Assembly: GCA_937910255.1 (NCBI GenBank)
Contig: CALEOQ010000177.1
Location: forward strand, 1 to 5,132
Length of the DNA: 5,132 nucleotides
Source: an uncultured Caulobacteraceae bacterium
Lineage (GTDB): Bacteria > Pseudomonadota > Alphaproteobacteria > Caulobacterales > Caulobacteraceae
Reading direction: 5' to 3'
The notes beneath the pieces were generated by a model, which had not been told where the DNA came from, did not search any database, and worked only from the letters and a program-made list of their open reading frames with translations. The stretch's first letter is position 1; each line of letters starts with the position of its first letter. Below, one piece after another: positions 1-5,132 of the stretch. Position numbers and translations under genes: made by a program.

Positions 1-115
1 GGAAGGTTAGGAGGGTGAGGGAGAGGAGGGTAACAGCCAAGTGGAGGAGCAGTAGTGGTCGGAGCGGGTCACTTAGGGTCTAGAAGACAGGGCGTAGTGG
101 ATGCTGGTAATGAGA
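1..115. other. Non-genomic leading sequence outside the adapter
   Basis: This G- and purine-rich stretch lies outside the poly-T run and the P7 adapter, so it cannot be contiguous with the genomic insert. It has no recognisable gene, and its base composition differs from the rest of the window. It is most likely low-quality read-through sequence that was assembled onto the contig end. I cannot identify its source. Confidence 0.8.
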
Positions 116-190
116 TTTTTTTTTTTCAAGCAGAAGACGGCATACGAGATTACGACGTGACTGGAGTTCAGACGTGTGCTCTTCCGATCT
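116..190 (-). other. Illumina P7 / index / read-2 adapter, left end
   Basis: An 11-T run (116-126) is followed by the P7 flow-cell sequence (127-150, starting CAAGCAGAAGACGGC), a six-base index TACGAC (151-156), and the TruSeq read-2 primer sequence (157-190, ending GCTCTTCCGATCT). I see no mismatch to the known adapter. The T run is the complement of the poly-A that typically appears when a read runs past the end of the adapter. Genomic sequence begins at 191. Reading frames that cross this block are artefacts. Confidence 0.98.
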
Positions 191-275
191 CGACATCGAT
201 CGTGGTCTGTTCGGCCCCGCCCGTGTCGAGCTCGGGCACGACCTGCAGAAGCGTGAAGTCCGGGGGCAATGTCAC
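191..275 (-). CDS. Glycosyltransferase family 4, N-terminal fragment (partial, cut by adapter)
   Basis: Only about 28 N-terminal residues remain before the gene runs into the left adapter. The peptide (M)TLPPDFTLLQVVPELDTGG followed by AEQTTIDV has the hydrophobic first strand and the P-E-L-x-T-G-G-A-E loop typical of GT-B fold, GT4-type glycosyltransferases. These enzymes usually act in lipopolysaccharide or capsule assembly on the cytoplasmic face of the inner membrane. I chose the GTG start at 275 because a GGAGG motif (281-285) sits 5 nt upstream. An ATG at 287 would overlap that motif and has no ribosome site of its own. An ATG at 359 is also open in frame. The acceptor and sugar cannot be inferred from this fragment. 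Its start does not resemble the SqdX sulfoquinovosyltransferases as I remember them. The gene diverges from the hydrolase gene. Confidence 0.7.
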
Positions 276-280
276 GGCGC

Positions 281-285
281 CCTCC
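281..285 (-). promoter_or_regulatory. Shine-Dalgarno site of the glycosyltransferase gene
   Basis: GGAGG on the minus strand, 5 nt before GTG 275. It decides the GTG start over ATG 287. The sqd1-like and galU-like genes of this window have the same 5-nt spacing. Confidence 0.55.
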
Positions 286-344
286 ATAACGCAGAACACG
301 GCTTGGTAAACCCCGCACCACCCTGGGAAGGCGCCGAGACGCGC

Positions 345-352
345 GCTATAGA
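345..352 (+). promoter_or_regulatory. Possible -10 element for a leaderless hydrolase transcript
   Basis: GCTATAGA resembles the Caulobacter housekeeping -10 (GCTANAWC) at six of eight positions. It would start transcription at about 357-359, on the ATG at 358 itself. That ATG has no Shine-Dalgarno sequence upstream, which suits a leaderless mRNA. The -35 region (around 324-329, TGGGAA) is poor. This is inference from weak motifs. Confidence 0.25.
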
Positions 353-357
353 CCCTC

Positions 358-1113
358 ATGGGCGAAGAGATTGGCATGCTGAAGCGGCCCGATGGGGCCA
401 GCCTGGCCTGGCGCCGTGTGGCGGGCTCAGGCCCGACCGTGGTCTGGATGGGCGGCTTCCGGTCTGACATGGCCGGCACCAAGGCGCAGGCCCTGGCGGA
501 ATGGGCGAGCGCGACCGGCCGGGCCTATGTGCGCTTTGACTATTTCGGCCATGGCGAGTCCGAGGGCGATTTCGCCAAAGGCACGATCACCCGCTGGCGG
601 GAGGACGGGCTCGCCGTCCTCGACGAGCTGGCGCCGGGTCCGGTCATTCCGGTGGGCTCGTCCATGGGGGGCTGGATCGCCTGCCTCGCGGCCATGGTCA
701 GGCCCAAGCAGGTGCAGGGTCTCGTGCTGGTCGCCCCGGCCCCGGACTTCACCGAAAAGCTGATGGGGCCGGAGATCGATGCGGCCGCCCGGCGCTCGCT
801 TGAGGAGACCGGCGTCTGGATGCGTCCGTCCGACTATGGCGAACCCTATCCGATCACCCGCAACCTGCTGGAGGACGGCGACCGCTGGTCGATCCTGCCG
901 GGTCCGGTCCCCGTCACCGCCCCGACGCGAATCCTGCAGGGCGGAGACGACCCGGACGTGCCTTGGCGCCACGCCCTGGAGTTGGCCCAGGCGATCAATA
1001 GCCCTGATGTGGTCTTCCAGCTGATCAAGGACGGCGACCACCGTCTGTCGCGGCCCCAGGACCTCGTCCGCCTGATCGCGGCGGTGGAGGAGCTGGTTCA
1101 GCCGCCGGCCTGA
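358..1113 (+). CDS. Alpha/beta hydrolase, ABHD10-like (serine thioesterase/esterase family)
   Basis: A complete 251-residue protein with the full catalytic apparatus of an alpha/beta hydrolase. The nucleophile is Ser102 in the elbow G-S-S-M-G-G (100-105), the acid is Asp198 in QGGDDPDVPW (194-203), and the base is His228 in GDHRLS. The segments RFDYFGHGESEG (59-70) and GTITRWREDGLAVLDEL (75-91) closely match the pattern I know from ABHD10, a mitochondrial protein depalmitoylase and esterase. No signal peptide or membrane segment is visible, so it is probably cytoplasmic. The true substrate in bacteria is unknown to me. The start at 358 is the first ATG in frame. Met7 (ATG 376) is an alternative, and neither has a good ribosome site. 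The gene diverges from the glycosyltransferase gene, and its 3' end overlaps the convergent SDR gene by 16 bp with no terminator between them. Confidence 0.88.
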   Translation: MGEEIGMLKRPDGASLAWRRVAGSGPTVVWMGGFRSDMAGTKAQALAEWASATGRAYVRFDYFGHGESEGDFAKGTITRWREDGLAVLDELAPGPVIPVGSSMGGWIACLAAMVRPKQVQGLVLVAPAPDFTEKLMGPEIDAAARRSLEETGVWMRPSDYGEPYPITRNLLEDGDRWSILPGPVPVTAPTRILQGGDDPDVPWRHALELAQAINSPDVVFQLIKDGDHRLSRPQDLVRLIAAVEELVQPPA

Positions 1114-1958
1114 AGGATGGCGCTCAGGCCCTCGCGATAGGTGGGATAGGCCGGACGCCAGCCCAGCTCGGCCTTGGCCCGGGCGTTGGAGACCCGCTTG
1201 CTCTCCGCATAGAACCGCTGGGCCGGGCCGGCCAGGTTCGCCGCTTCCACGGGAACTTCCGGGGGGACGGGGAGGTCCAGAAGTCCTGCGGCATAGGCCA
1301 CCACCTCGCTGTTGGCGGCCGGCTCGTCGTCACAGAGATTGTAGATGCCGCCGGCCCGCGGGCGGGCGATGGAGGCGGCCAGGCCCGCGGCCAGATCGTC
1401 CACATGGATGCGGGAAAAGACCTGGCCTGGCGCGACGATTCGTTTGGCCCGGCCGGCGCGGAGGCGATCGAGCGTCGAGCGGCCAGGCCCATAGATGCCG
1501 GGCAGGCGAAAGATGGTGGTGGTCAGGCCCATGCCCTTGCCCACGTCGAGCCAGTCCCGCTCGGCGGCGACCCGGCGGGCGCCCTCCATCGACTGGGCCG
1601 CCAGGCGGCCGGTCTCGAAAACCCAGCCCCCCTGGCGATCCCCATAGACCCCGGTGGTGGAGAGATAGCCCAGCCAGTCGGGAAAGGCGCCGGCCCTGGC
1701 CATGGCCGGGACCAGGGCGCGCAGGCCCGGGCATCCCTCCGTGTCGGGGGCCGCGGTGACCAGGACGGCGTCGGCGGCCTTCAGTTCGGCGGCGAGCGCT
1801 CCTGGATCGCTTACGGAAACCGCATCGACCCCCAGCGCCTTGAGCCGCTCGGCGTCCTCAGCCCGGCGATAGGTGGCCGCCAGGCTCCAGCCCTGGGCCG
1901 TCAGCCGCGTTCCCAGGGCCTGGGCCGAAAACCCGTAGCCAAAGGTGAAGAGCCGCAC
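1098..1958 (-). CDS. Atypical SDR / NAD(P)-binding epimerase-like protein (YeeZ-like)
   Basis: A 286-residue Rossmann-fold protein of the extended or atypical short-chain dehydrogenase group. The N-terminal nucleotide-binding motif is FGYGFSA (6-12), a YeeZ-type variant of GxxGxxG. YLSTTGVYGDRQG (98-110) is the strand that carries the active-site Thr/Ser. RLPGIYGPGR (151-160), SRIHVDDLA (182-190) and YNLCDDEP (206-213) are the typical later SDR motifs. The YxxxK catalytic pair expected around residues 120-130 is not visible; the region reads QSMEGARR. This fits atypical SDRs that lack the catalytic Tyr, so dehydrogenase activity is doubtful. The GTG start at 1958 lies 4 nt after the stop of the UDP-sulfoquinovose synthase gene and has only a weak ribosome site, so translational coupling is likely. 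The 3' end overlaps the hydrolase gene by 16 bp. The substrate is unknown. Confidence 0.82.
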   Translation of the reverse strand: MRLFTFGYGFSAQALGTRLTAQGWSLAATYRRAEDAERLKALGVDAVSVSDPGALAAELKAADAVLVTAAPDTEGCPGLRALVPAMARAGAFPDWLGYLSTTGVYGDRQGGWVFETGRLAAQSMEGARRVAAERDWLDVGKGMGLTTTIFRLPGIYGPGRSTLDRLRAGRAKRIVAPGQVFSRIHVDDLAAGLAASIARPRAGGIYNLCDDEPAANSEVVAYAAGLLDLPVPPEVPVEAANLAGPAQRFYAESKRVSNARAKAELGWRPAYPTYREGLSAILQAGG

Positions 1959-1962
1959 GGCT

Positions 1963-3171
1963 CTATTCCGCCGCCACCGCCTTGCCCGGCGCGCTGGCCG
2001 CGGCCGCCCGCTCGGCGTTCCAGTGAGAGTGGCAGGGGATCTTGCTCAGATCGGCGCGATCGGCATAGGCCCGGGCGATCTCGGCGACCTCCATCAGCAG
2101 GCCGTCGGCCAGCCGGATGGGATTGAGGCCATAGTCCAACAGGCACTTGTTCTCGACCACCAGGTCGTTCTCATCGGCCTCGGCCCGGGGATTGGGCAGG
2201 TGGGCGACCTCGGCGTTGGTCAGCCCGGCGATCATCTGGGCCAGGTCCCGGACCCGCCAGGTCTCGGTCATCTGGTTCATCACCTTCACCCGGTCGCCCC
2301 GCTCCGGCGGGTGGGCCAGCGCCAGCTCGACGCAGCGCACCGTGTCCTGGATGTGGATGAAGGCGCGGGTCTGGCCGCCGGCCCCATGAATGGTGAGCGG
2401 ATAGCCTACCGCCGACTGCATCAGGAACCGGTTCAGCACAGTGCCGTAGTCGCCGTCATAGTCGAAGCGGTTGATCAGGCGCTCGTCCTTGCGGGTCTCT
2501 TCGGTCTGGGTGCCCCAGACGATTCCCTGGTGCAGGTCGGTGATCCGCAGGTGGTCGTTCTTGGCGTAGAACTGGAAGAGCAGGGCGTCCTGCGTCTTGG
2601 TCATGTGGTAGATCGAGCCGGGGTTGGCCGGATAGAGAATCTCCCGCTCGACCCAGCCTTCCGGGGTCTCGATCTTGACGGTCAGATAGCCCTCGGGGAT
2701 CGCCGCGCCCGCCGTGCCGTAGCCATAGACCCCCATGGTCCCCAGGTGGGCCAGATGGATGTCGAGGCCTGAATCGACGATGGCCGCCAGGACGTCGTTG
2801 GTGGCGTTCAGATTATTGTCGACCGTGTAGCGCTTGTGCTTGGCCGACTTCATCGAATAGGGCGCTGCCCGCTGCTCGGCGAAGTGGACGATGGAGTCCG
2901 GCCGCCAGGTTTTCAGCAGGTCCAGCAGGGCGTCGTAGTCCTTGCCCACCGTGATGTCGTGGAAGCCGATCTCGTGGCCAGACACCTCTTTCCAGGCGGT
3001 GATCCGCGCCTGGATGTCCTGGACGGGCGTGAGGGATTGGACGCCCAGTTCGCCGTCGATGCGGCGTCGGGACAGGTTGTCGACGATGGCCACGTCATGG
3101 CCACGGGCCGAGAGGTGGAGGGCCGTGGGCCATCCGCAAAAGCCGTCGCCGCCGAGAATGAGTACGCGCAT
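1963..3171 (-). CDS. UDP-sulfoquinovose synthase (SQD1-type)
   Basis: This 402-residue extended SDR makes UDP-sulfoquinovose from UDP-glucose and sulfite with bound NAD+, the committed step of sulfolipid head-group synthesis. Visible motifs are the NAD site GGDGFCGW (7-14), VDNLSRR (30-36), HFAEQRAAPYSM (96-107), LGTMGVYGYG (143-152, containing Thr145), the catalytic Tyr188/Lys192 in YHMTK, DLHQGIVWGTQT (212-223) and RFDYDGDYGT (235-244). Thr145, Tyr188 and Lys192 correspond to Thr145, Tyr182 and Lys186 of Arabidopsis SQD1. The match is stronger than to generic epimerases, and the length fits the plant and cyanobacterial enzyme. An Ala-rich tail (about 386-402) is extra. I chose ATG 3171 because GGAG (3177-3180) lies 5 nt upstream and the protein then begins directly with the Rossmann strand; TTG 3216 and ATG 3198 extend it by 15 and 9 residues without good ribosome sites. 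A GalU-type gene lies upstream on the same strand and the SDR gene 4 nt downstream. Use of the product for SQDG rather than another glycan is inference. Confidence 0.93.
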   Translation of the reverse strand: MRVLILGGDGFCGWPTALHLSARGHDVAIVDNLSRRRIDGELGVQSLTPVQDIQARITAWKEVSGHEIGFHDITVGKDYDALLDLLKTWRPDSIVHFAEQRAAPYSMKSAKHKRYTVDNNLNATNDVLAAIVDSGLDIHLAHLGTMGVYGYGTAGAAIPEGYLTVKIETPEGWVEREILYPANPGSIYHMTKTQDALLFQFYAKNDHLRITDLHQGIVWGTQTEETRKDERLINRFDYDGDYGTVLNRFLMQSAVGYPLTIHGAGGQTRAFIHIQDTVRCVELALAHPPERGDRVKVMNQMTETWRVRDLAQMIAGLTNAEVAHLPNPRAEADENDLVVENKCLLDYGLNPIRLADGLLMEVAEIARAYADRADLSKIPCHSHWNAERAAAASAPGKAVAAE

Positions 3172-3176
3172 CGCCG

Positions 3177-3180
3177 CTCC
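3177..3180 (-). promoter_or_regulatory. Shine-Dalgarno site fixing the SQD1-type start
   Basis: GGAG on the minus strand (within ATCGGAGCGGCG), 5 nt upstream of ATG 3171. It supports this start over the in-frame upstream TTG 3216 and ATG 3198. Confidence 0.55.
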
Positions 3181-3215
3181 GATCCGTACGGGTTTCATCT
3201 TCGCCAGGGCTAACA

Positions 3216-3229
3216 AACGCCGGGGCGTT
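3216..3229 (-). terminator. Small hairpin between galU and the SQD1-type gene (weak terminator candidate)
   Basis: AACGC-CCCG-GCGTT on the minus strand, a 5-bp stem with a 4-nt loop, followed by TGTTA. It lies 62 nt beyond the galU stop. The stem is short and the U-tract poor, so it may only attenuate readthrough from galU into the SQD1-type gene. The rest of the 119-nt gap (3172-3290) holds no gene and no promoter that I can defend. Confidence 0.25.
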
Positions 3230-3290
3230 GGGAAAGCGCCGTCGATCAGATCGGGTTCAAGAGGTCAGGGTTCAGACGTTCCGCGGGTTG

Positions 3291-4160
3291 TCAGAGCAGA
3301 CCGGTTATCGCCTCGCGTGCAGCGCCGCCAAACGTCGGATGGCGCAGGGCGAAGGCCACATTGGCCCGCAGGAGACCGATCTTGTCCCCGCAGTCATAGG
3401 TGACCCCCTCATATTCCAGGGCGTGGAAATCCTGGACCTTCATCAGCTCGGCCATGGCGTCGGTCAGCTGGATCTCGCCGCCGGCGCCCTTTCCCTGCTT
3501 TTCCAGCAGGGGGAAGATGTCGGGCTGCAGGATGTAGCGGCCGCTGATGAACAGATTCGAGGGCTCGGTTCCCGGCGCCGGCTTCTCGACCATGCCCCGC
3601 ATGCGGTTGATGCGGCCCTTCTGGCTCTCCAGGTCGACGATGCCGTACTTGTGCGCCTCGCCCTCCGGCGCCGGCTCGACGACGATGATATTGCCGCCGA
3701 CCTGATCGTAGGCGGCTACGGCCTGGGCCAGGGTCGGGGTGTCGGCGGCCATCAGCATGTCCGGCAGAATCACGGCGAAGGGCTCGTCGCCAATGATGTC
3801 GCGGGCGCACCAGACCGCATGGCCCAGGCCCAGGGGCGCCATCTGGCGCACGAAGCTCATCTGGCCGGGCTGGGGCAGGTCCCGCCGGACCTCGGCCAGG
3901 ATGTCGGTCTTGCCTTTGGCCTCCAGGGCGCCCTCGATCTCCGGCGAGGCGTCGAAATAGTCCTCGATCGCCCCCTGGCCGCGACCGACGACGAACACGA
4001 AGTGCTCGATGCCGGCGGCCCGGGCCTCTTCGACGATGTAGGACAGGATGGGACGGTCGAAGACATTGAGCATGTTCTTCGGCGTGGTCTTGGCCCCGGG
4101 CAGAACCCGGGTTCCCAGTCCCGCCACCGGCAGCACAGCCTTGCGAACCTTGGTGCTCAT
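3291..4160 (-). CDS. galU: UTP-glucose-1-phosphate uridylyltransferase (GalU family, divergent loop)
   Basis: A 289-residue cytoplasmic nucleotidyltransferase that makes UDP-glucose from UTP and glucose-1-phosphate. Motifs in order are VAGLGTR (12-18, nucleotide-binding loop), PKNML (27-31), LPDM (132-135, with a likely metal-binding Asp134), KYGIV (171-175), VEKP (191-194), SNLFISGRYIL (201-211), GGEIQLTDA (227-235) and YDCGDKIG (255-262). These are GalU hallmarks and the length is normal. Two positions are unusual: the usual GTRFLPATK is GTRVLPGAK here, and the usual PKEML is PKNML. It may therefore be a second, specialised GalU paralogue or a related nucleotidyltransferase with a shifted preference. 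ATG 4160 was chosen because GGAGGA (4165-4170) sits 5 nt upstream; the in-frame GTG at 4175 overlaps that region. Next on the same strand is the UDP-sulfoquinovose synthase gene, which would use its product. Confidence 0.9.
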   Translation of the reverse strand: MSTKVRKAVLPVAGLGTRVLPGAKTTPKNMLNVFDRPILSYIVEEARAAGIEHFVFVVGRGQGAIEDYFDASPEIEGALEAKGKTDILAEVRRDLPQPGQMSFVRQMAPLGLGHAVWCARDIIGDEPFAVILPDMLMAADTPTLAQAVAAYDQVGGNIIVVEPAPEGEAHKYGIVDLESQKGRINRMRGMVEKPAPGTEPSNLFISGRYILQPDIFPLLEKQGKGAGGEIQLTDAMAELMKVQDFHALEYEGVTYDCGDKIGLLRANVAFALRHPTFGGAAREAITGLL

Positions 4161-4164
4161 CTCG

Positions 4165-4170
4165 TCCTCC
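4165..4170 (-). promoter_or_regulatory. Shine-Dalgarno site of galU
   Basis: GGAGGA on the minus strand with a 4- to 5-nt spacer to ATG 4160. This strong site decides the ATG over the GTG at 4175. Confidence 0.65.
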
Positions 4171-4182
4171 GTCACTGCCGTT

Positions 4183-4207
4183 CCGACTCGCCTAGACGAG
4201 GCGTCGG
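4183..4207 (-). repeat. Imperfect hairpin upstream of galU
   Basis: CCGAC pairs with GTCGG and GCCT with AGGC around a 5-nt loop, with a 2-nt bulge. In RNA it would sit 12 nt upstream of the galU ribosome site, so it could be a leader structure, or an operator in DNA. No function is established. Confidence 0.35.
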
Positions 4208-4218
4208 CCGAAATCCAC

Positions 4219-4230
4219 CGCCGATCGGCG
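4219..4230. repeat. 12-bp perfect palindrome CGCCGATCGGCG
   Basis: A perfect dyad in the region between the divergent galU and lipoprotein genes, a plausible operator for a dimeric regulator. A second dyad, CCCGG-TT-CCGGG, lies at 4238-4249. In a high-GC genome short palindromes of G and C arise easily, so this is only a candidate. Confidence 0.3.
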
Positions 4231-4279
4231 AAACACTCCCGGTTCCGGGCGCCTACGTCGCAAAGAGATCATCAAGCCG

Positions 4280-4305
4280 GGAACACGGTCTTGTGATGTG
4301 GCGTT
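4280..4305 (+). promoter_or_regulatory. EcfG/SigT-type general stress response promoter candidate
   Basis: GGAAC (4280-4284) and CGTT (4302-4305) are separated by exactly 17 nt. This equals the known alphaproteobacterial EcfG (Caulobacter SigT) consensus GGAAC-N16/17-CGTT. Transcription would start near 4311-4314 and leave a leader of about 30 nt before the GTG at 4342. The correct orientation and distance to a small lipoprotein gene support it. Both boxes are exact, but they are short, so chance is not excluded. Confidence 0.6.
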
Positions 4306-4327
4306 TACGCTGAGGGCAATTCGCCCC

Positions 4328-4333
4328 AGGGAG
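4328..4333 (+). promoter_or_regulatory. Shine-Dalgarno site of the lipoprotein gene
   Basis: AGGGAG lies 8 nt upstream of GTG 4342 and supports that non-ATG start. Confidence 0.55.
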
Positions 4334-4341
4334 CCAAAACC

Positions 4342-4605
4342 GTGAACATCCGCACGCTTTCCACATTCGCCGTCGGCGCCCTCGCCGCGGTCACCCTCGC
4401 CGCCTGTACCGACAATGATGCGGCCGACACCACCGAGGTCGCGCCGGCCGACAGCATGGCGACGACGCCGGTCGAGCCGATGGCGCCTGCCACGACCGAC
4501 CCGGCCATGCCCGCTGACGGCATGACGCCGCCTCCGGTCAACGATCCGGCCGCCATGGACCCGGCCGCCACCTCGCCGGCCACCGACACCCCGCCGGCGC
4601 CGTAA
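4342..4605 (+). CDS. Small Pro/Ala/Met/Asp-rich lipoprotein, function unknown
   Basis: An 87-residue protein with a textbook lipoprotein signal: MNIR, a hydrophobic stretch (about 6-20), and the lipobox L-A-A-C with Cys22 as the lipidated residue. Residue +2 is Thr, not Asp, which by the E. coli rule favours outer-membrane sorting; that rule may not hold here. The mature 66 residues are low-complexity and probably disordered. They contain 15 Pro, 5 Met (39, 47, 56, 61, 72), 11 acidic residues, no Lys or Arg and no aromatic residue, with recurrent DPA units (53-55, 68-70, 73-75). I do not recognise a family. The GTG start is supported by AGGGAG 8 nt upstream. An EcfG-type promoter motif upstream suggests induction by general stress, and a strong hairpin follows the stop codon, so it looks monocistronic. 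Envelope stress or a surface-coat role is possible but unproven. Confidence 0.8.
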   Translation: MNIRTLSTFAVGALAAVTLAACTDNDAADTTEVAPADSMATTPVEPMAPATTDPAMPADGMTPPPVNDPAAMDPAATSPATDTPPAP

Positions 4606-4619
4606 GCTCGACGTGATAC

Positions 4620-4649
4620 AGTACAGCCCCGCTCAGGCGGGGCTGTACT
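4620..4649 (+). terminator. Intrinsic terminator, possibly bidirectional
   Basis: A perfect 13-bp stem (A-GTACAGCCCCGC paired with GCGGGGCTGTAC-T) with a 4-nt TCAG loop, 14 nt after the lipoprotein stop codon. The tail on the plus strand is only TTGT, so the U-tract is short. It lies between the convergent lipoprotein and coq7-like genes and could stop both transcripts; the minus-strand tail (TGTATC) is also weak. Confidence 0.8.
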
Positions 4650-4681
4650 TGTCGGGGCGCTCGCCAAAAGGCAGGGGCGCC

Positions 4682-4991
4682 TCAGACCTTTTCGCTGATC
4701 CTGATCGCGGTGCGACATCCGGCGCGGATCACCGCTGACAGCAGGCTGTAGCCCGGCGCGCCATGGGCCCCTTCGTCGATGGCGAGGTCCTTGTGGGCGA
4801 GTTCCTCATCCCGGAACCGGGCCAGTTCCGCCGCTAGATCTGGCTCCCGTTCAGCCAGCTCCGCCACCTGATCGGCATAGTGCTGCTCGATGACCGATTC
4901 GACGGCCTCGGTGCAGGCATGGGCCGCCTTCTCACCCATCAGGGCGGTGCCGGCCCCCAGGGCGAAGCCCGCCAGACGCCATAGGGGCGTC
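4682..4991 (-). CDS. coq7: Coq7-type demethoxyubiquinone hydroxylase, C-terminal part (partial, cut by adapter)
   Basis: About 102 C-terminal residues of a di-iron ferritin-like hydroxylase that adds the C6 hydroxyl group in ubiquinone synthesis, peripherally on the inner membrane. Counting from the first genomic residue, LWRLAGFALGAGTALMGEKA (3-22) begins the fragment. Glu31 in AVESVIEQHY matches a known iron ligand (human COQ7 Glu142). The second ExxH, E63-L-A-H66 within FRDEELAHKD, supplies two more ligands. APGY (78-81), AGCRTAI (90-96) and the ending SEKV are typical of the family. The N-terminal half with the first iron ligands is missing because the insert ends at 4991; this is a library cut, and the gene itself need not be broken. 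An ATG further out at 5107 lies in adapter and tail sequence and is not the true start. The gene converges on the lipoprotein gene. Confidence 0.9.
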
Positions 4992-5065
4992 AGATCGGAA
5001 GAGCACCCGTCTGAACTCCAGTCACGTCGTAATCTCGTATGCCGTTGTCTGCTTGAAAAAAAAAA
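4992..5065 (+). other. Illumina read-2 / index / P7 adapter, right end
   Basis: AGATCGGAAGAGC starts at 4992 and continues as the read-2 adapter to 5025. It is followed by the index GTCGTA (5026-5031), P7 (5032-5055) and a 10-A run (5056-5065). The index is the reverse complement of the left-end index TACGAC, so both ends come from the same library. Compared with the standard adapter there are mismatches at 5007 (C for A) and 5046-5047 (TG for CT), as expected from low-quality read-through. Confidence 0.98.
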
Positions 5066-5132
5066 CGACTGCAGTCTATTGTCCAGCAGCTCCTCGCCCG
5101 TTTGCACTCACTTCAGTCCTTGTTCTGCTGGT
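5066..5132. other. Non-genomic trailing sequence outside the adapter
   Basis: Sequence beyond the adapter and its poly-A tail, mixed and pyrimidine-rich, with nothing recognisable in it. It is probably read noise after the end of the template, the counterpart of 1-115. Confidence 0.78.

Overview
The window is a contig of a high-GC Gram-negative bacterium with sequencing-library adapter left on both ends. Only about 191-4991 is genomic. An Illumina P7/index/read-2 adapter occupies 127-190, and its reverse complement occupies 4992-5055. Both carry the same six-base index (GTCGTA in the sense orientation). Each adapter is followed outward by a T or A homopolymer and then by unidentifiable sequence (1-115 and 5066-5132). 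The ends are therefore library artefacts. They are not biological terminal repeats.

The genomic part suggests an alphaproteobacterium, most likely Caulobacterales (Caulobacter/Phenylobacterium/Brevundimonas-like). The reasons are the high GC content, a Coq7-type ubiquinone hydroxylase, GTG starts, a possible leaderless start with a Caulobacter-style -10, and a GGAAC-N17-CGTT sequence that matches the alphaproteobacterial EcfG/SigT general stress promoter. The genus is inference.

Layout, left to right. The 5' end of a GT4-family glycosyltransferase (minus, cut by the adapter at 191) diverges from an ABHD10-like alpha/beta hydrolase (358-1113, plus). The hydrolase converges on and overlaps by 16 bp an atypical SDR (1098-1958, minus). 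The SDR lies 4 nt downstream of an SQD1-type UDP-sulfoquinovose synthase (1963-3171, minus). Upstream of that, after a 119-nt gap, is a GalU-type UDP-glucose pyrophosphorylase (3291-4160, minus). A 181-bp divergent control region (4161-4341) separates galU from a small Pro/Met/Asp-rich lipoprotein gene (4342-4605, plus). A strong hairpin (4620-4649) ends the lipoprotein gene. The 3' part of a coq7-like gene (4682-4991, minus) runs into the right adapter.

The clearest functional link is galU to the SQD1-type gene. GalU makes UDP-glucose, and SQD1 converts UDP-glucose plus sulfite into UDP-sulfoquinovose, the head-group donor for sulfolipid. No sulfoquinovosyltransferase is visible inside the window. 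The SDR is probably co-translated with the SQD1 gene, but its substrate is unknown. I see no mobile element, CRISPR array, RNA gene or clearly new system. The best leads are the pairing of a divergent GalU with SQD1, the stress-type promoter on the lipoprotein gene, and the adapter-derived false ORFs.
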